NCBI GenBank assembly: GCA_963738325.1 | Contig: CAVTWD010000006.1 | Location: forward strand, 7,990 to 71,989 | Direction of reading: 5' to 3' | From: CAVTWD01 sp963738325 | Lineage (GTDB): Bacteria > Actinomycetota > Acidimicrobiia > Acidimicrobiales > Ilumatobacteraceae | Length of the DNA stretch: 64,000 nt | Shown: positions 41,353-50,555 of the stretch, piece by piece | Numbering within the stretch: position 1 is the stretch's first letter | Layout: each line of letters opens with the position of its first letter | Position numbers and translations under genes: made by a program | Notes under the pieces: generated by a model | What the model was told of the DNA's origin: nothing | The model's database searches: none | Seen by the model: the letters and a program-made list of their open reading frames with translations, nothing else

Positions 41353-42786
41353 TCACGAAGCGGTGACGGGCGGGAGCCGGAGGTGGCGGAGCGCGGAGGC
41401 GGCGGCGTTGTAGCCGCACATGCCGTGGGCGCCGGCGCCGGGCGGGCTCGCCGCGGAGCAGATGAAGGTGCCGGGGATGCCCGTTCGGTACGGGTCGAGC
41501 GCGGCCCGAGGTCGCATGAGGACCTGCCGCTCGGTGTTGGCGCCGGTGATGATGTCGCCGCCGACGTAGTTGGGGTTGTAGACGGGAAGTTGCGTCGTCG
41601 AGCGCTGGACGCAGGCGACGATGCGGTCACGGAACCCGGGGGCGAAGCGTTCGATCTGCCCGAGGATGGCCTCGGTGGCGTCGCCGGTGTAGCCGTGGGG
41701 CACGTGGGCGTAGGTCCAGATCGGGTTGATGTCGCCGGCCGAACGGGTGGGGTCGGCGACGTACTGCTGGCCGACGAGGACGAAGGGTCGTTTCGGCATG
41801 CGCCCTCGTGCGATGTCGCGTTCGGTGCTGGTGATCTCCTCGAAGGTGCCGCCCAGGTGGACGGTGCCGGCGCGGCCGCATGCTTGGTTCGTCCAGGGGA
41901 CGTCACCTTCGATGGCGAGGTCGAGTTTGAACGCGCCCGGGCCGTGGCGGTACCGGCGGTAGGCGCGAGCGACTCGGGGCGGCATCCGGTCGCCGAGGAT
42001 CTGGGCGATCGCCCCAGGAGCCAGGTCGAGCAGGACGACTTTGGCGGGCGGTATGTCCGCGGCCGTGCGGACGTAGACGCCGGTGTGGATCTTGCCGCCG
42101 AGATCCTCGAGCAGGGAGGCCAGTGCGTTGGCGATCGACTGGGAGCCGCCTTCGGCGACTGGCCATCCGTGGCGGTGCCCGGCGGCGATGATGGTCATCC
42201 CGATCGCGGAGGTGGTCGGGCGGTGCAGCGGATGGAACGCGTGGGCGGCGACGCCCCCGAAGAGAGCCCTGGCCTTGTCGGTGCGCCACACCCGGGCCGT
42301 CAGGGCGGCGGGGAGCAGCGCCGCCGGGCCGAACCGGAGCAGCCGGAGCGGATGACGGGGCACGTGCGTGATCGGGCGCATCAGGTCGTCGGCCAGTTCG
42401 TCGAACCCGGTGGCCAGACCGGCGAACATCTGTCGCCAGCGCCTGCCGTCCGGCCCGAGGCCGGAGGCGGTCTCGTCGATCGAGCGCCACAGCAGCCCGG
42501 CCTCCCCGGTGTCGAGGGGGTGGGCGCAGTCGATCTCGGGCCAACGCCACCGCAAGCCGTGGTCCTCCAAGCCGAGTGTCGACAGGTAGGGCGAGCCCAC
42601 GCCCATCGGATGGAACGCCGAGCAGTGGTCATGGAGGACGCCGGGCACGGTGAGCTCGCTGCTCCTCGTGCCACCGCCGATGTGGTCGGCGGCTTCGAGC
42701 ACCTCGACGTCGATCCCGTGCTGGGCGAGTCGTACGGCGGCCGCGAGCCCGTTGGGCCCGGAGCCGACGACGACGGCGGTGGCCAT
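41353..42786 (-). CDS. FAD-dependent oxidoreductase, phytoene-desaturase-like
   Basis: 477 aa from MATAVVVGSGPNGLAAAVRL, which contains the FAD-binding Rossmann loop GxGxxG at residues 8-13. EVLEAADHIGGGTRSSELTV follows (ribose-binding Glu and GGGTRS). The middle has GGSQSIANALASLLEDLGGK, and the C-terminus GTFICSAASPPGAGAHGMCG and YNAAASAL, the second FAD-contact motif of CrtI/amine-oxidase-like desaturases. It overlaps the DUF3556 gene (ATGA), so they are co-translated. May act on a polyisoprenoid or lipid. Confidence 0.9.
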   Translation of the reverse strand: MATAVVVGSGPNGLAAAVRLAQHGIDVEVLEAADHIGGGTRSSELTVPGVLHDHCSAFHPMGVGSPYLSTLGLEDHGLRWRWPEIDCAHPLDTGEAGLLWRSIDETASGLGPDGRRWRQMFAGLATGFDELADDLMRPITHVPRHPLRLLRFGPAALLPAALTARVWRTDKARALFGGVAAHAFHPLHRPTTSAIGMTIIAAGHRHGWPVAEGGSQSIANALASLLEDLGGKIHTGVYVRTAADIPPAKVVLLDLAPGAIAQILGDRMPPRVARAYRRYRHGPGAFKLDLAIEGDVPWTNQACGRAGTVHLGGTFEEITSTERDIARGRMPKRPFVLVGQQYVADPTRSAGDINPIWTYAHVPHGYTGDATEAILGQIERFAPGFRDRIVACVQRSTTQLPVYNPNYVGGDIITGANTERQVLMRPRAALDPYRTGIPGTFICSAASPPGAGAHGMCGYNAAASALRHLRLPPVTAS

Positions 42787-44607
42787 CACGACGCTCCGAC
42801 ACCGACGGCCGGCCGCTCCTGGGCGGTGGCGACGACGGACGTGGCCGCGATCGTGGTGGCGTCGACGCGATCGTCCACCGTCGGGCGGGTCCAGGTCACG
42901 TGCAGCGGGATCGGGCCGTTGGGGAGCCACGGGAGCTCGTCGACGGTATCGGCGACGTTGTAGCTGCCCCGCTCGATGATGCCGAGGGCGGCGTCGATCA
43001 CCTTGTACTGCTGGCAGTCCTTGTGGATCGGCTGCGACTCGACCCACGCCACCAGGAACTCGCCGGGCTCGAAGTGGCATCGCTGCTGGATCGCCTGGAT
43101 GAGCTGCTCGTCGTGGAAGTGGCCGTCGCCGAAGTTGAACCCGACGATGGTGTTGCAGCCGAACTCTGCCTCCCGGAACGAGTAGGTGTCGATGTCGTCG
43201 CCGAGGTGCTTGACCATCATCGACAGCAGGGCGGGACCCTGGCTGTGCAGCGACCGCCACGCGATCGGCATGGTCAGCAGCATCTCGGCGACCGGCGGCG
43301 GGTACATGGTCGCGACCTGGTCGACGGTGTTCCCGGCGCCCCGCACGATGTTGTCGAGCTTGGCCTCAGCACCCGGCGCGAACGCCCACATGGCCGACGC
43401 CCAGTTGCCGGCGTACTGGCGCATGGACGGCAGGAACGACACCAGGTCGGGACGCAGGTTGCCGAGGACCGGGAAGAAGAGCAGCCCGGCGACGATCGCG
43501 ACGAGGAGCAGAGGCGAGGAGATGTCGGCGACGCTGTAACCCGCCCAGGCGGGGTGGCCCCAGAACAGGAACACCGTGGCGAAGGCGAACAGGACGTTCC
43601 ACTCGAGGGGCACGGCCAAGGGGAACGTCGAGAGGATGAAGAGGTGGAAGACGACCATGCCGATCACCGCGAGCAGAGTGATCGTCGGGTTGGTCGAGAA
43701 CAGCAGGATGAGGGGCAGCACGATCTCGACGGTCGAGCCGCCGATGTGGGCCAGCAGGCTGGCGGTGTGCGATGGCCGCGGGTCGTGGGGGAAGTTGCGG
43801 TAGTTCATCCGCTTGAGCGCCTTGGGCGCCCAGGGCGTGTTGCTGACCATCGGCGGCACGACGTGTGAGAAGTGGCGGCCGAACTTCGACACGCCGGCAC
43901 CGACCCACACGGTGACGATCAGCAGCTTCAAGGCGACGATCAGGTCGACCGGGCCGAGGACGGCGAAGAAAACCAGCGCCGGCAGGTACTGCTCGCTGCG
44001 GGCGGCGAGGAACACGACCTTGTCGCGGAGGCCCATCACGACGAGCAGGCCGATCACCGCCAGCAGCAGCGCCGGGTTGACCAGGCTGACCCCGCTCCGG
44101 GTGACGGTGGGCGCGACGAGCGCGCTGACCAGTGTGGCGATGATCGCGAGGTAGAGGGCGACATCGGCGACCGTGCGCCGGTCACCGCGGGTGAAGGGCA
44201 CCTTGTCGGGCCACGGTGGAAGGCGGATGGTGTCAGGGCGAGCCCAGTATCGGAAGCCGCCGGTCATCGGCTTGAAGTGGCCGGCGAGCGGCCCCCACGA
44301 TCCGGCCAATCCGAGCGTCTCGAGCAGCACCGTCCACAAGATGAGCTTCTCATAGACGATCAGCTCCGGCCACCACGCGGCTGACGTGCCAGAACGGCCC
44401 GAGGCCGGAGGTGGCGGTGGCCACGAAGAGGCCACCCGCGATGTAGAGGACGAGAAGCTTCACGACGTAGATGGCATGAACCATCTTGGGCGTGCCGAAG
44501 CCGTACTCGACCCACTGGGTGGCGAGGATGCGGATCCGCTCGAACAACGGTCGCTCGTGGAACGTTTCGGGATCGACTGGCGGCAGGTTCCCGGTCGTGA
44601 AGCCCAT
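42786..44607 (-). pseudogene. DUF3556 transmembrane protein, one frameshift
   Basis: The N-terminus MGFTTGNLPPVDPETFHERP and LFERIRILATQWVEYGFGTP starts at 44607. At about 44385 the frame shifts from GLGPFWHVS to AWWPELIVYEKLILWTVLLE. The rest, about 530 residues, has some ten membrane spans and the family blocks FRYWARPDTIRLPPWPDKVP, SKFGRHFSHVVPPMVSNTPW, EWNVLFAFATVFLFWGHPAW and a soluble C-terminal domain with DGHFHDEQLIQAIQQRCHFE. DUF3556 proteins are large membrane proteins of mycolata and relatives with no assigned function. The gene is paired by overlap with the FAD oxidoreductase. Confidence 0.8.
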
Positions 44608-44898
44608 CGTGATCTCCTCGTGGTCGACGGACGGCTGCGACCGGTGACACTAAGAACGGGACTCGCTGCCGCCCATGGCCGCGGAGCCCCAACCTGCGGG
44701 GCGGGACTGTTCTGCGCGCACAAGCCACGGGGTGGTGTGGGCTCGCCGCACAACAGAGCCGGTCAAGTCCGTTCCGTCGACACGATGGCGCGGCGAGCCC
44801 GGTCCGGTGCAATGCGTGGGATCGACACCGATCGAGATCGTCCCGGCCTGCGCTCGTCGCCTGAGCCCGGTCACCACGCAACGGACAGGAGAACCGTG

Positions 44899-46609
44899 AT
44901 GCCCACCAAGACCCCACCGACCAACGGCCCGCGCGATGCGACCGGGGTGCCGTTCGACGCGGCGGATCCCGTGGTGCTGGGCGCCAACCCTCTCGTCGGT
45001 CTCAACCGCCGGCAGGTGGCCGCAGCGCTGGGTCGCCTGCTTCAGCGGGTGGCCGTCGAGCCCGGCGTCGTGGCGGCGACCACGCTCGAGGCCGCGGGCG
45101 ATCTCCTCGAGGTGCTCGTCGGGCGCAGCGACGTGGCCCCCGAACCCCGCGACAAGCGCTTCGCCGACCGGGCATGGAGCGACAACCCCGCTTACCGGCG
45201 CCTTCTGCAGGCCTACCTCGTCGAGGCCCGAGCCGTGCTCGGCGTCGTCGACGAGGTCGAGCTGGACCCGAAGAGCCGCGAGCGGGCTCGCTTCGCGATG
45301 TCGCTGTTCACCGAGGCGGTCGCACCGACCAACACCCTGCTCGGCAACCCCAGCGCGCTCGGCCAAGGCGGTCCAAACCCGGGGCCGCAGCGTCCTCACG
45401 GGCCTGCGGCACATGGCTCATGACGTGCGTCACAACGGCGGCATGCCCGCGACGGTCGACACCCGCCCCTTCACGGTCGGCGGCAACCTCGCCGTCACCC
45501 CGGGCCAGGTCGTGCACCGCAGCGAGGTGTTCGAGCTCCTCCAGTACACACCCGCGGGCCAGACGACGTTCGCGCGACCTCTTGTCGCTATCCCGCCGCA
45601 GATCAACAAGTACTACATCTCCGACATCGCGCCCGGCCGCAGCCTCATCGAGCACCTCGTCGGGGCCGGCGTGCCCTACTTCGCGATCAGCTGGCGCAAC
45701 TCGACCGCCGCCCAACGCGACTGGAACCTGGACACCTATGTCGCCGCCTGCAAGGAGGCGATCGAGGTGGCGTGCGAGATCACGGGTAGCGCCGATGCCA
45801 ACGTGGTGGGCATGTGCGCGGGCGCGATCACCATGGCATGCCTGCTCGGCCATCTGACCGCTACCGGTGAGGCGCTCGTCAACGCGGCGACGTTCCTCGT
45901 CGCAGGGCTCGATTCCGCCCAGGAGTCACAGATCGGGATGCTCGCATCGAAGCCCGCCGTGGAGGCCGCCCGCATCCGCTCGCAGCGCGCCGGCTACCTC
46001 GACGGAAAGGATCTGGCGAAGGTATTCGCGTGGCTGCGCCCCAACGACTTGGTGTGGAACTACTGGGTCAACAACTACCTGCTCGGCCAGAACCCGCCCG
46101 CGTTCGACATTCTCTATTGGAACGCCGACACCACCCGCCTTCCCGCGGGGCTGCACGCCGACTTCTTGGACTTGGCGACGTCGAATGGGCTCGCCGAGGG
46201 CACCCTCACGGTGCTCGGCACGCCGGTCGATCTCGGCAAGGTCACGCTCGACGCCTACGTGGTGGCCGGCTCGACCGATCACATCGTGCCCTGGCAGACG
46301 GCGTACCAGACCACCCAGCTGCTCGGCGGTGAGTCGGAGTTCGTGCTCAGCTCGAGCGGCCACATCCAGGCGATCGTCAACCCGCCCGGGAACCCGAAGT
46401 CGTCCTACCGCACCCGCGAGGGTGCGCTGCCGGCGACCGCCGAAGCGTGGCTCGACGGTTCCGAGGCGCGCGCTGGCAGCTGGTGGGAGCACTGGACGGC
46501 CTGGCTCGCTGCCCGTTCGGGCGACCGACAGCCCGCACCGAGCGAGCTCGGCAGCGCCGCTCACCCGCCCCTCGAACCTGCCCCCGGCCGCTACGTCCAC
46601 CTCACATGA
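44899..46609 (+). pseudogene. phaC: polyhydroxyalkanoate synthase PhaC, one frameshift
   Basis: AGGAG precedes ATG at 44899. Frame one carries the PhaC N-terminus: FDAADPVVLGANPLVGLNRR, DKRFADRAWSDNPAYRRLLQ. An extra G near 45358 shifts to frame two, AKAVQTRGRSVLTGLRHMAH, then VHRSEVFELLQYTPAGQTTF, IPPQINKYYISDIAPGRSLI, lipase-like box VGMCAGAI with the catalytic Cys, WLRPNDLVWNYWVNNYLLGQ, AGSTDHIVPW (Asp) and SSSGHIQAIVNPP (His). Length about 568 aa when repaired fits class I/II synthases. It polymerises hydroxyacyl-CoA into storage granules. Its stop overlaps the depolymerase start. Confidence 0.9.
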
Positions 46610-47439
46610 GGGCGCGCATCCTCACCTTCGTACGCGTCGATGGGCACCTCGTGCGGGTGTCCATCCGCGGCGAGGGCCGCCCGCTCCTGCTCATCATGGG
46701 CCTCGGCGGCAACATCGAGATGTGGGACCCGCTCGAGCGCGCCCTCACCAACCGCGGGATCCAGACCATCGCCTACGACGCGTCGGGCACCGGCGAGTCG
46801 CCGTCGCGGCTCATCCCGCCGCGCATGCACGGGCTGGCGCGCCAAGCCGCCCACGTGCTCGACGCGCTCGGACAGCCCGACGCCGACGTGCTCGGCGTGT
46901 CGTTCGGCGGTGCCGTGGCGCAGGAGCTGACGCTGGCCAACCCTCACCGGGTCGGCCGCCTGGTGCTCGCGTCGACCATGTGCGGCTTCGGTGGCGTGCC
47001 CGGCAATCCGTTGGCACTGTCCCTGCTGGCAACGCCGCTGCGCTACTACTCGCCCACGTTCCTCCGCCTCACCGCGAACGTGCTCTACGGCCCGGGAGCA
47101 GCCGACGACGAGGGCCTCCTGCGGAACCAGATCAACGCTCGCCGTGCTCGGCCCCCGAGCATGTGGGGTTACGTCGGCCAACTGGCCGCCGGGATCGGCT
47201 GGACCAGCCTCCCCTGGCTGCATCGCATCCGGACCCCGACCCTGGTGCTCAGTGGCGCACGCGATCCGATCGTGCCCCCGATCAACGCCCGTATCCTCGC
47301 CCGGCGCATCCCGAACGCCGAGCTCGAGATCGTGCCCGACGCCGGGCACCTGCTCCTGATGGAGCACGCCGAACCGGTGTCCGAGCGAATCGCCACGTTC
47401 CTCGGTCTGGACGCACAAGCGAACCCCACAGGTTGGTAG
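46606..47439 (+). CDS. intracellular PHA depolymerase-like alpha/beta hydrolase
   Basis: 277 aa from an ATG overlapping the phaC stop (ATGA); a longer frame upstream is shadow. Motifs: GRPLLLIMGLGGNIEMWDPL (oxyanion), IAYDASGTGESPSRLIPPRM, the nucleophile VLGVSFGGAVAQELTLANPH, acid LVLSGARDPIVPP and His DAGHLLLMEHAEPV. The MGLGGNIEMW and DAxGTGxSP patterns match PhaZ-type medium-chain PHA depolymerases found beside PhaC in pseudomonads and actinobacteria. It would release hydroxyacids from granules. Tight coupling with the synthase supports this. Confidence 0.82.
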   Translation: MRARILTFVRVDGHLVRVSIRGEGRPLLLIMGLGGNIEMWDPLERALTNRGIQTIAYDASGTGESPSRLIPPRMHGLARQAAHVLDALGQPDADVLGVSFGGAVAQELTLANPHRVGRLVLASTMCGFGGVPGNPLALSLLATPLRYYSPTFLRLTANVLYGPGAADDEGLLRNQINARRARPPSMWGYVGQLAAGIGWTSLPWLHRIRTPTLVLSGARDPIVPPINARILARRIPNAELEIVPDAGHLLLMEHAEPVSERIATFLGLDAQANPTGW

Positions 47440-47485
47440 CCGCGGCCCGAAGCCACGAACGGCTCCCGTCCTTAGATTCCTCCTC

Positions 47486-48953
47486 ATGACCCTCACGACG
47501 ACGCTGGCAACCCTCCCCGACGAGCGCGCCGCGCTCGACCCGACCGCAGCGTGCATCGACGACGATCGGCTCACGCTCACCAACGCCGGATTCCTCGCCC
47601 GCGTCGAGGCTACGGCGGCGATGCTCCGCGCGGCCGGGATCGGCCCCGGCGACGTGATCGCCACGATGCTGAGCAATCGCGTCGAGCTGGTGGTCGTCAT
47701 GTTCGCCGCGTGGCGAAGCGGCGCCGCGCTCACGCCGATCAACCCGAGCCTCACGGCCGGCGAAGCCGCGTTCCAGATCGCTGACTCCGGCGCACGCCTG
47801 CTGGTACATGAGGGAGCGGCGCCCGATCTCGCCGGTGTGACCACGGTCGAGGTGACGACGCTTCCTTCGACACCCATCGGCGGCGACTCGGTCAGCGAGA
47901 CCACACGGGACGCGTTGGCCCTGCTCATCTACACGAGCGGCACCACCGGCAAGCCCAAGGGGGTCATGCTCGATCACGCCAACCTCACCGCGATGGTCGG
48001 CATGATCACGGAGGCACTGGACTTGACCGCTGCCGATCACTGCTTGCTCATCCTGCCGCTGTTCCATGTCAACGGCATCGTCGTCAGCGTGCTGTCGCCG
48101 CTCGCGGCCGGTGGCTCTACGACGGTGACCGGTCGGTTCTCACCCTCGACGTTCTTCGACACCGTCGAAGCGGTTCGCCCGACCTACTTCTCTGCCGTGC
48201 CCGCCATCTACGCCATGCTCGAGCGCGCTCCCCGACGACGTCGACCCGGACACCTCATCGGTGCGCCTTGCCGTCTGCGGGGCAGCCCCCATGCCCGCCG
48301 AGCTCATCACGCGGTTCGAGCAGCGGTACGGCACGACAATCGTCGAGGGCTACGGCCTGTCCGAGTGCACGTGCGCCGCGACCATCAACCCGATCGGCGG
48401 ACCCCGCAAGGCCGGCACGGTGGGGTTGCCGCTGTCCGGCCAGGAGGTCGCCCTGCTCGGCACCGACGGGAGGCGCACGATCGACGGTCGCGGCGAGGTG
48501 ATCGTGCGCGGCCCCAACGTCATGCGGGGCTACCTCAACAAGCCAGAGGACACGGCTTCCACCCTTCAGGATGGCTGGCTGCACACCGGCGACATCGGCT
48601 ACTTCGACGCCGACGGGTACCTGGTCCTCGTCGACCGAGTGAAGGACATGATCATCCGCGGTGGCGAGAACATCTACCCGAAGGAGATCGAGAACGTCCT
48701 CTACACCCATCCCGGGGTGCTGGAAGCCGCGGTCGTAGGGCGGCCCCACGGCGTCCTCGGCGAGGAGCCGGTCGCGTTCGTCGCGCTCCGCGACCCCGAG
48801 TCGGTCACGCCGGTGGAGCTCGTCGAGCTGTGCTCGAGGTCGCTGGCTCGCTTCAAGGTGCCGCGCGAGGTGGTCATCCTCGACGCCCTGCCGAAGAACG
48901 CCCTGGGCAAGATCGCCAAGCCCGAGCTGCGCGAGCTGGTGACGACAGGCTGA
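47486..48953 (+). pseudogene. AMP-forming acyl-CoA ligase, one frameshift
   Basis: Frame one gives residues 1-250: RAALDPTAACIDDDRLTLTN, FAAWRSGAALTPINPSLTAG and the P-loop ALLIYTSGTTGKPKGVMLDH, then LPLFHVNGIVVSVLSPLAAG. Near 48228 a base is missing, and the other frame goes on with LPDDVDPDTSSVRLAVCGAA, VEGYGLSECTCAATINPIGG, WLHTGDIGYFDADGYLVLVD, RVKDMIIRGGENIYPKEIEN and the catalytic Lys region PKNALGKIAK. The repaired protein is about 489 aa, normal for fatty-acid or aromatic acyl-CoA ligases. With PhaC and PhaZ it could reactivate released hydroxyacids. Confidence 0.88.
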
Positions 48954-48986
48954 CGACCAGCGAGCGGACCCTCGTACCATGGCTAG

Positions 48987-50237
48987 ATGGAGCGAGGCGA
49001 CCCTCGTGTTCGTGCACTGGTCGAGTCGGTCGCGGCCAGGGTAGGACAGCGGCTGGCGTCGGTGACCGGCGACGTCCAGGCTGTCATCGAAGAGGCGATC
49101 CCCGGACTCCAAGCCGATGAGTCCACCGCGTGGCTCCAGGCGAGCATCGGCGAGAACCTCGCCAGCGCCCTGCGTACGCTCATAGATGCCGGTGCGCCCG
49201 ACTCGTTTGACGCGCCACTCGCCGCCATCGACTACGCCCGACGGCTCGCGCAACAGGACGTCCCAGCCGCGCTCCTCATCCGCGCCTACCGCGTCGGCCA
49301 GGCGCGGTTCCTGCGACACTGCATCGAGGCGCTCCTGCTCCAATCTTCAGGCGATCACCTCGAAGGCTTGGCGACCCTCGAGATGGTCGAGACGGTGTCC
49401 GACTACGTCGACTGTGTCGTCGAGCAGGTGCTCACCACCTACGGGCTGGCGCGCGATGACTGGCTGCGCGATCGCAGCGCGCTGCTGGCGATGCGGGTGC
49501 GCGAGCTGCTGCGCCGCGGGCCGGTCGACGTCGGGGCCGCCGAACGGGCCCTCGGCTACCGCCTCGACCAACACCACGTCGGCCTGGTGGCCTGGGTCGA
49601 CGAGCCCGCAGTGGCAGACGCGCTCGAACGCATCCGCCGGGTCATCGGCGCGCTCGGAAAGACACTCGGCTGCACCAGGGCGCCGCTCGTCGTCCCGGTC
49701 GACGAGAGCAGCGCCTGGGTGTGGATCCCTTCGAAGCAGAGCCTGGCCAAGGCCAAGGAGCTCGACGCGGCCGCGAAGGGCGAACCAACCGTGTCCCTCG
49801 CCGTCGGCGAGCCGACTCGGGGGATCGACGGGTTTCGTCGCAGCCACGATCAAGCGGTGCGGGCGCGGGGCGTGGCGCTCGCCGCGGGCGACCAGCGGTT
49901 TCCCGTCACGCCTTTCGTCGACGTCGCACCGATCACCATGCTGTGTGCCGATCTCGACTCGGCCCGGGCCTGGATCCACGAAACGCTCGGTGAGCTGGCC
50001 GTCGACTCGAGCCGCAACGAGGGTTTGCGCGAGACGGCGCGCGTGTTCCTGCAGACCGGTGGCAGCTACACGGCGACCGCCGAGCAGCTGTTCCTTCACC
50101 GCAACACCGCGCAGTACCGCGTGCGCAAGGCCGAGGAGGTGCGAAGCCGACCGCTGCGCGACGGGCGGCTTGACGTGGAGCTGGCGCTCCTGGCCTGCCA
50201 TTGGATGAAGGCCGCCGTGTTGCGAGCCGGCCCCTGA
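48987..50237 (+). CDS. PucR/CdaR-family transcriptional regulator
   Basis: 416 aa. The N-terminal half is helical (LRTLIDAGAPDSFDAPLAAI, PAALLIRAYRVGQARFLRHC), as in RsbRD/PucR-type sensors. A middle GGDEF-like fold follows (AVADALERIRRVIGALGKTL to FVDVAPITMLCADLDSARAW). The C-terminus is the PucR helix-turn-helix (LRETARVFLQTGGSYTATAE, QLFLHRNTAQYRVRKAEEVR, then ELALLACHWMKAAV). Such regulators respond to small metabolites. Placed between ligase and dehydrogenase genes, it is the likely controller of the PHA/fatty-acid block. Confidence 0.9.
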   Translation: MERGDPRVRALVESVAARVGQRLASVTGDVQAVIEEAIPGLQADESTAWLQASIGENLASALRTLIDAGAPDSFDAPLAAIDYARRLAQQDVPAALLIRAYRVGQARFLRHCIEALLLQSSGDHLEGLATLEMVETVSDYVDCVVEQVLTTYGLARDDWLRDRSALLAMRVRELLRRGPVDVGAAERALGYRLDQHHVGLVAWVDEPAVADALERIRRVIGALGKTLGCTRAPLVVPVDESSAWVWIPSKQSLAKAKELDAAAKGEPTVSLAVGEPTRGIDGFRRSHDQAVRARGVALAAGDQRFPVTPFVDVAPITMLCADLDSARAWIHETLGELAVDSSRNEGLRETARVFLQTGGSYTATAEQLFLHRNTAQYRVRKAEEVRSRPLRDGRLDVELALLACHWMKAAVLRAGP

Positions 50238-50243
50238 TCTCGC

Positions 50244-50300
50244 GCGTCGTCCTACATCACCGGTCAGGTCTGGGGTGTCAACGGGGGTTACGACCTCTGA
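50244..50300 (+). pseudogene. C-terminal remnant of a short-chain dehydrogenase
   Basis: Directly after the PucR stop one frame reads ASSYITGQVWGVNGGYDL and ends at TGA. SxYITGQxxxVNGGxxL is the near-invariant end of classical SDR enzymes (such as acetoacetyl-CoA reductase). No upstream part is present; the fragment begins within six codons of the PucR gene end. It suggests that an SDR, perhaps a PhaB-like reductase, once stood in this operon. Confidence 0.7.
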
Positions 50301-50555
50301 GTGGACTGCGAAGTCAGGCGTTCATGCCTCCGGTCGACATGTGGGGCGCGACCGGGTTCGGCGTCGGTTCGGCAGTACGGCTGAGGGTGGTCCGATCCAC
50401 GTGGCGGAAGATGTCGGGACCCTGGGATCTGCAGCGCCCGTATCTCGCGAGCTGTCAACCTCGACTGGCCGCTGTGATCGGACCACGAAGGCGTACGTCC
50501 AGGTTGGTCGTCAGCGACCAACGACACCAGTCGCCGATCCCCGTACCTTCATCTG
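50301..50555. other. intergenic, no gene seen
   Basis: Between the SDR remnant and the acyl-CoA dehydrogenase. No coding pattern is recognised on either strand; it may carry the dehydrogenase promoter. No inverted repeat stood out. Confidence 0.4.

Noticed and set aside
41131..42963. 610-aa plus-strand open frame opposite the FAD oxidoreductase
   Set aside because: Shadow frame; only its first part (41112-41230 region) coincides with a real remnant, in another frame.
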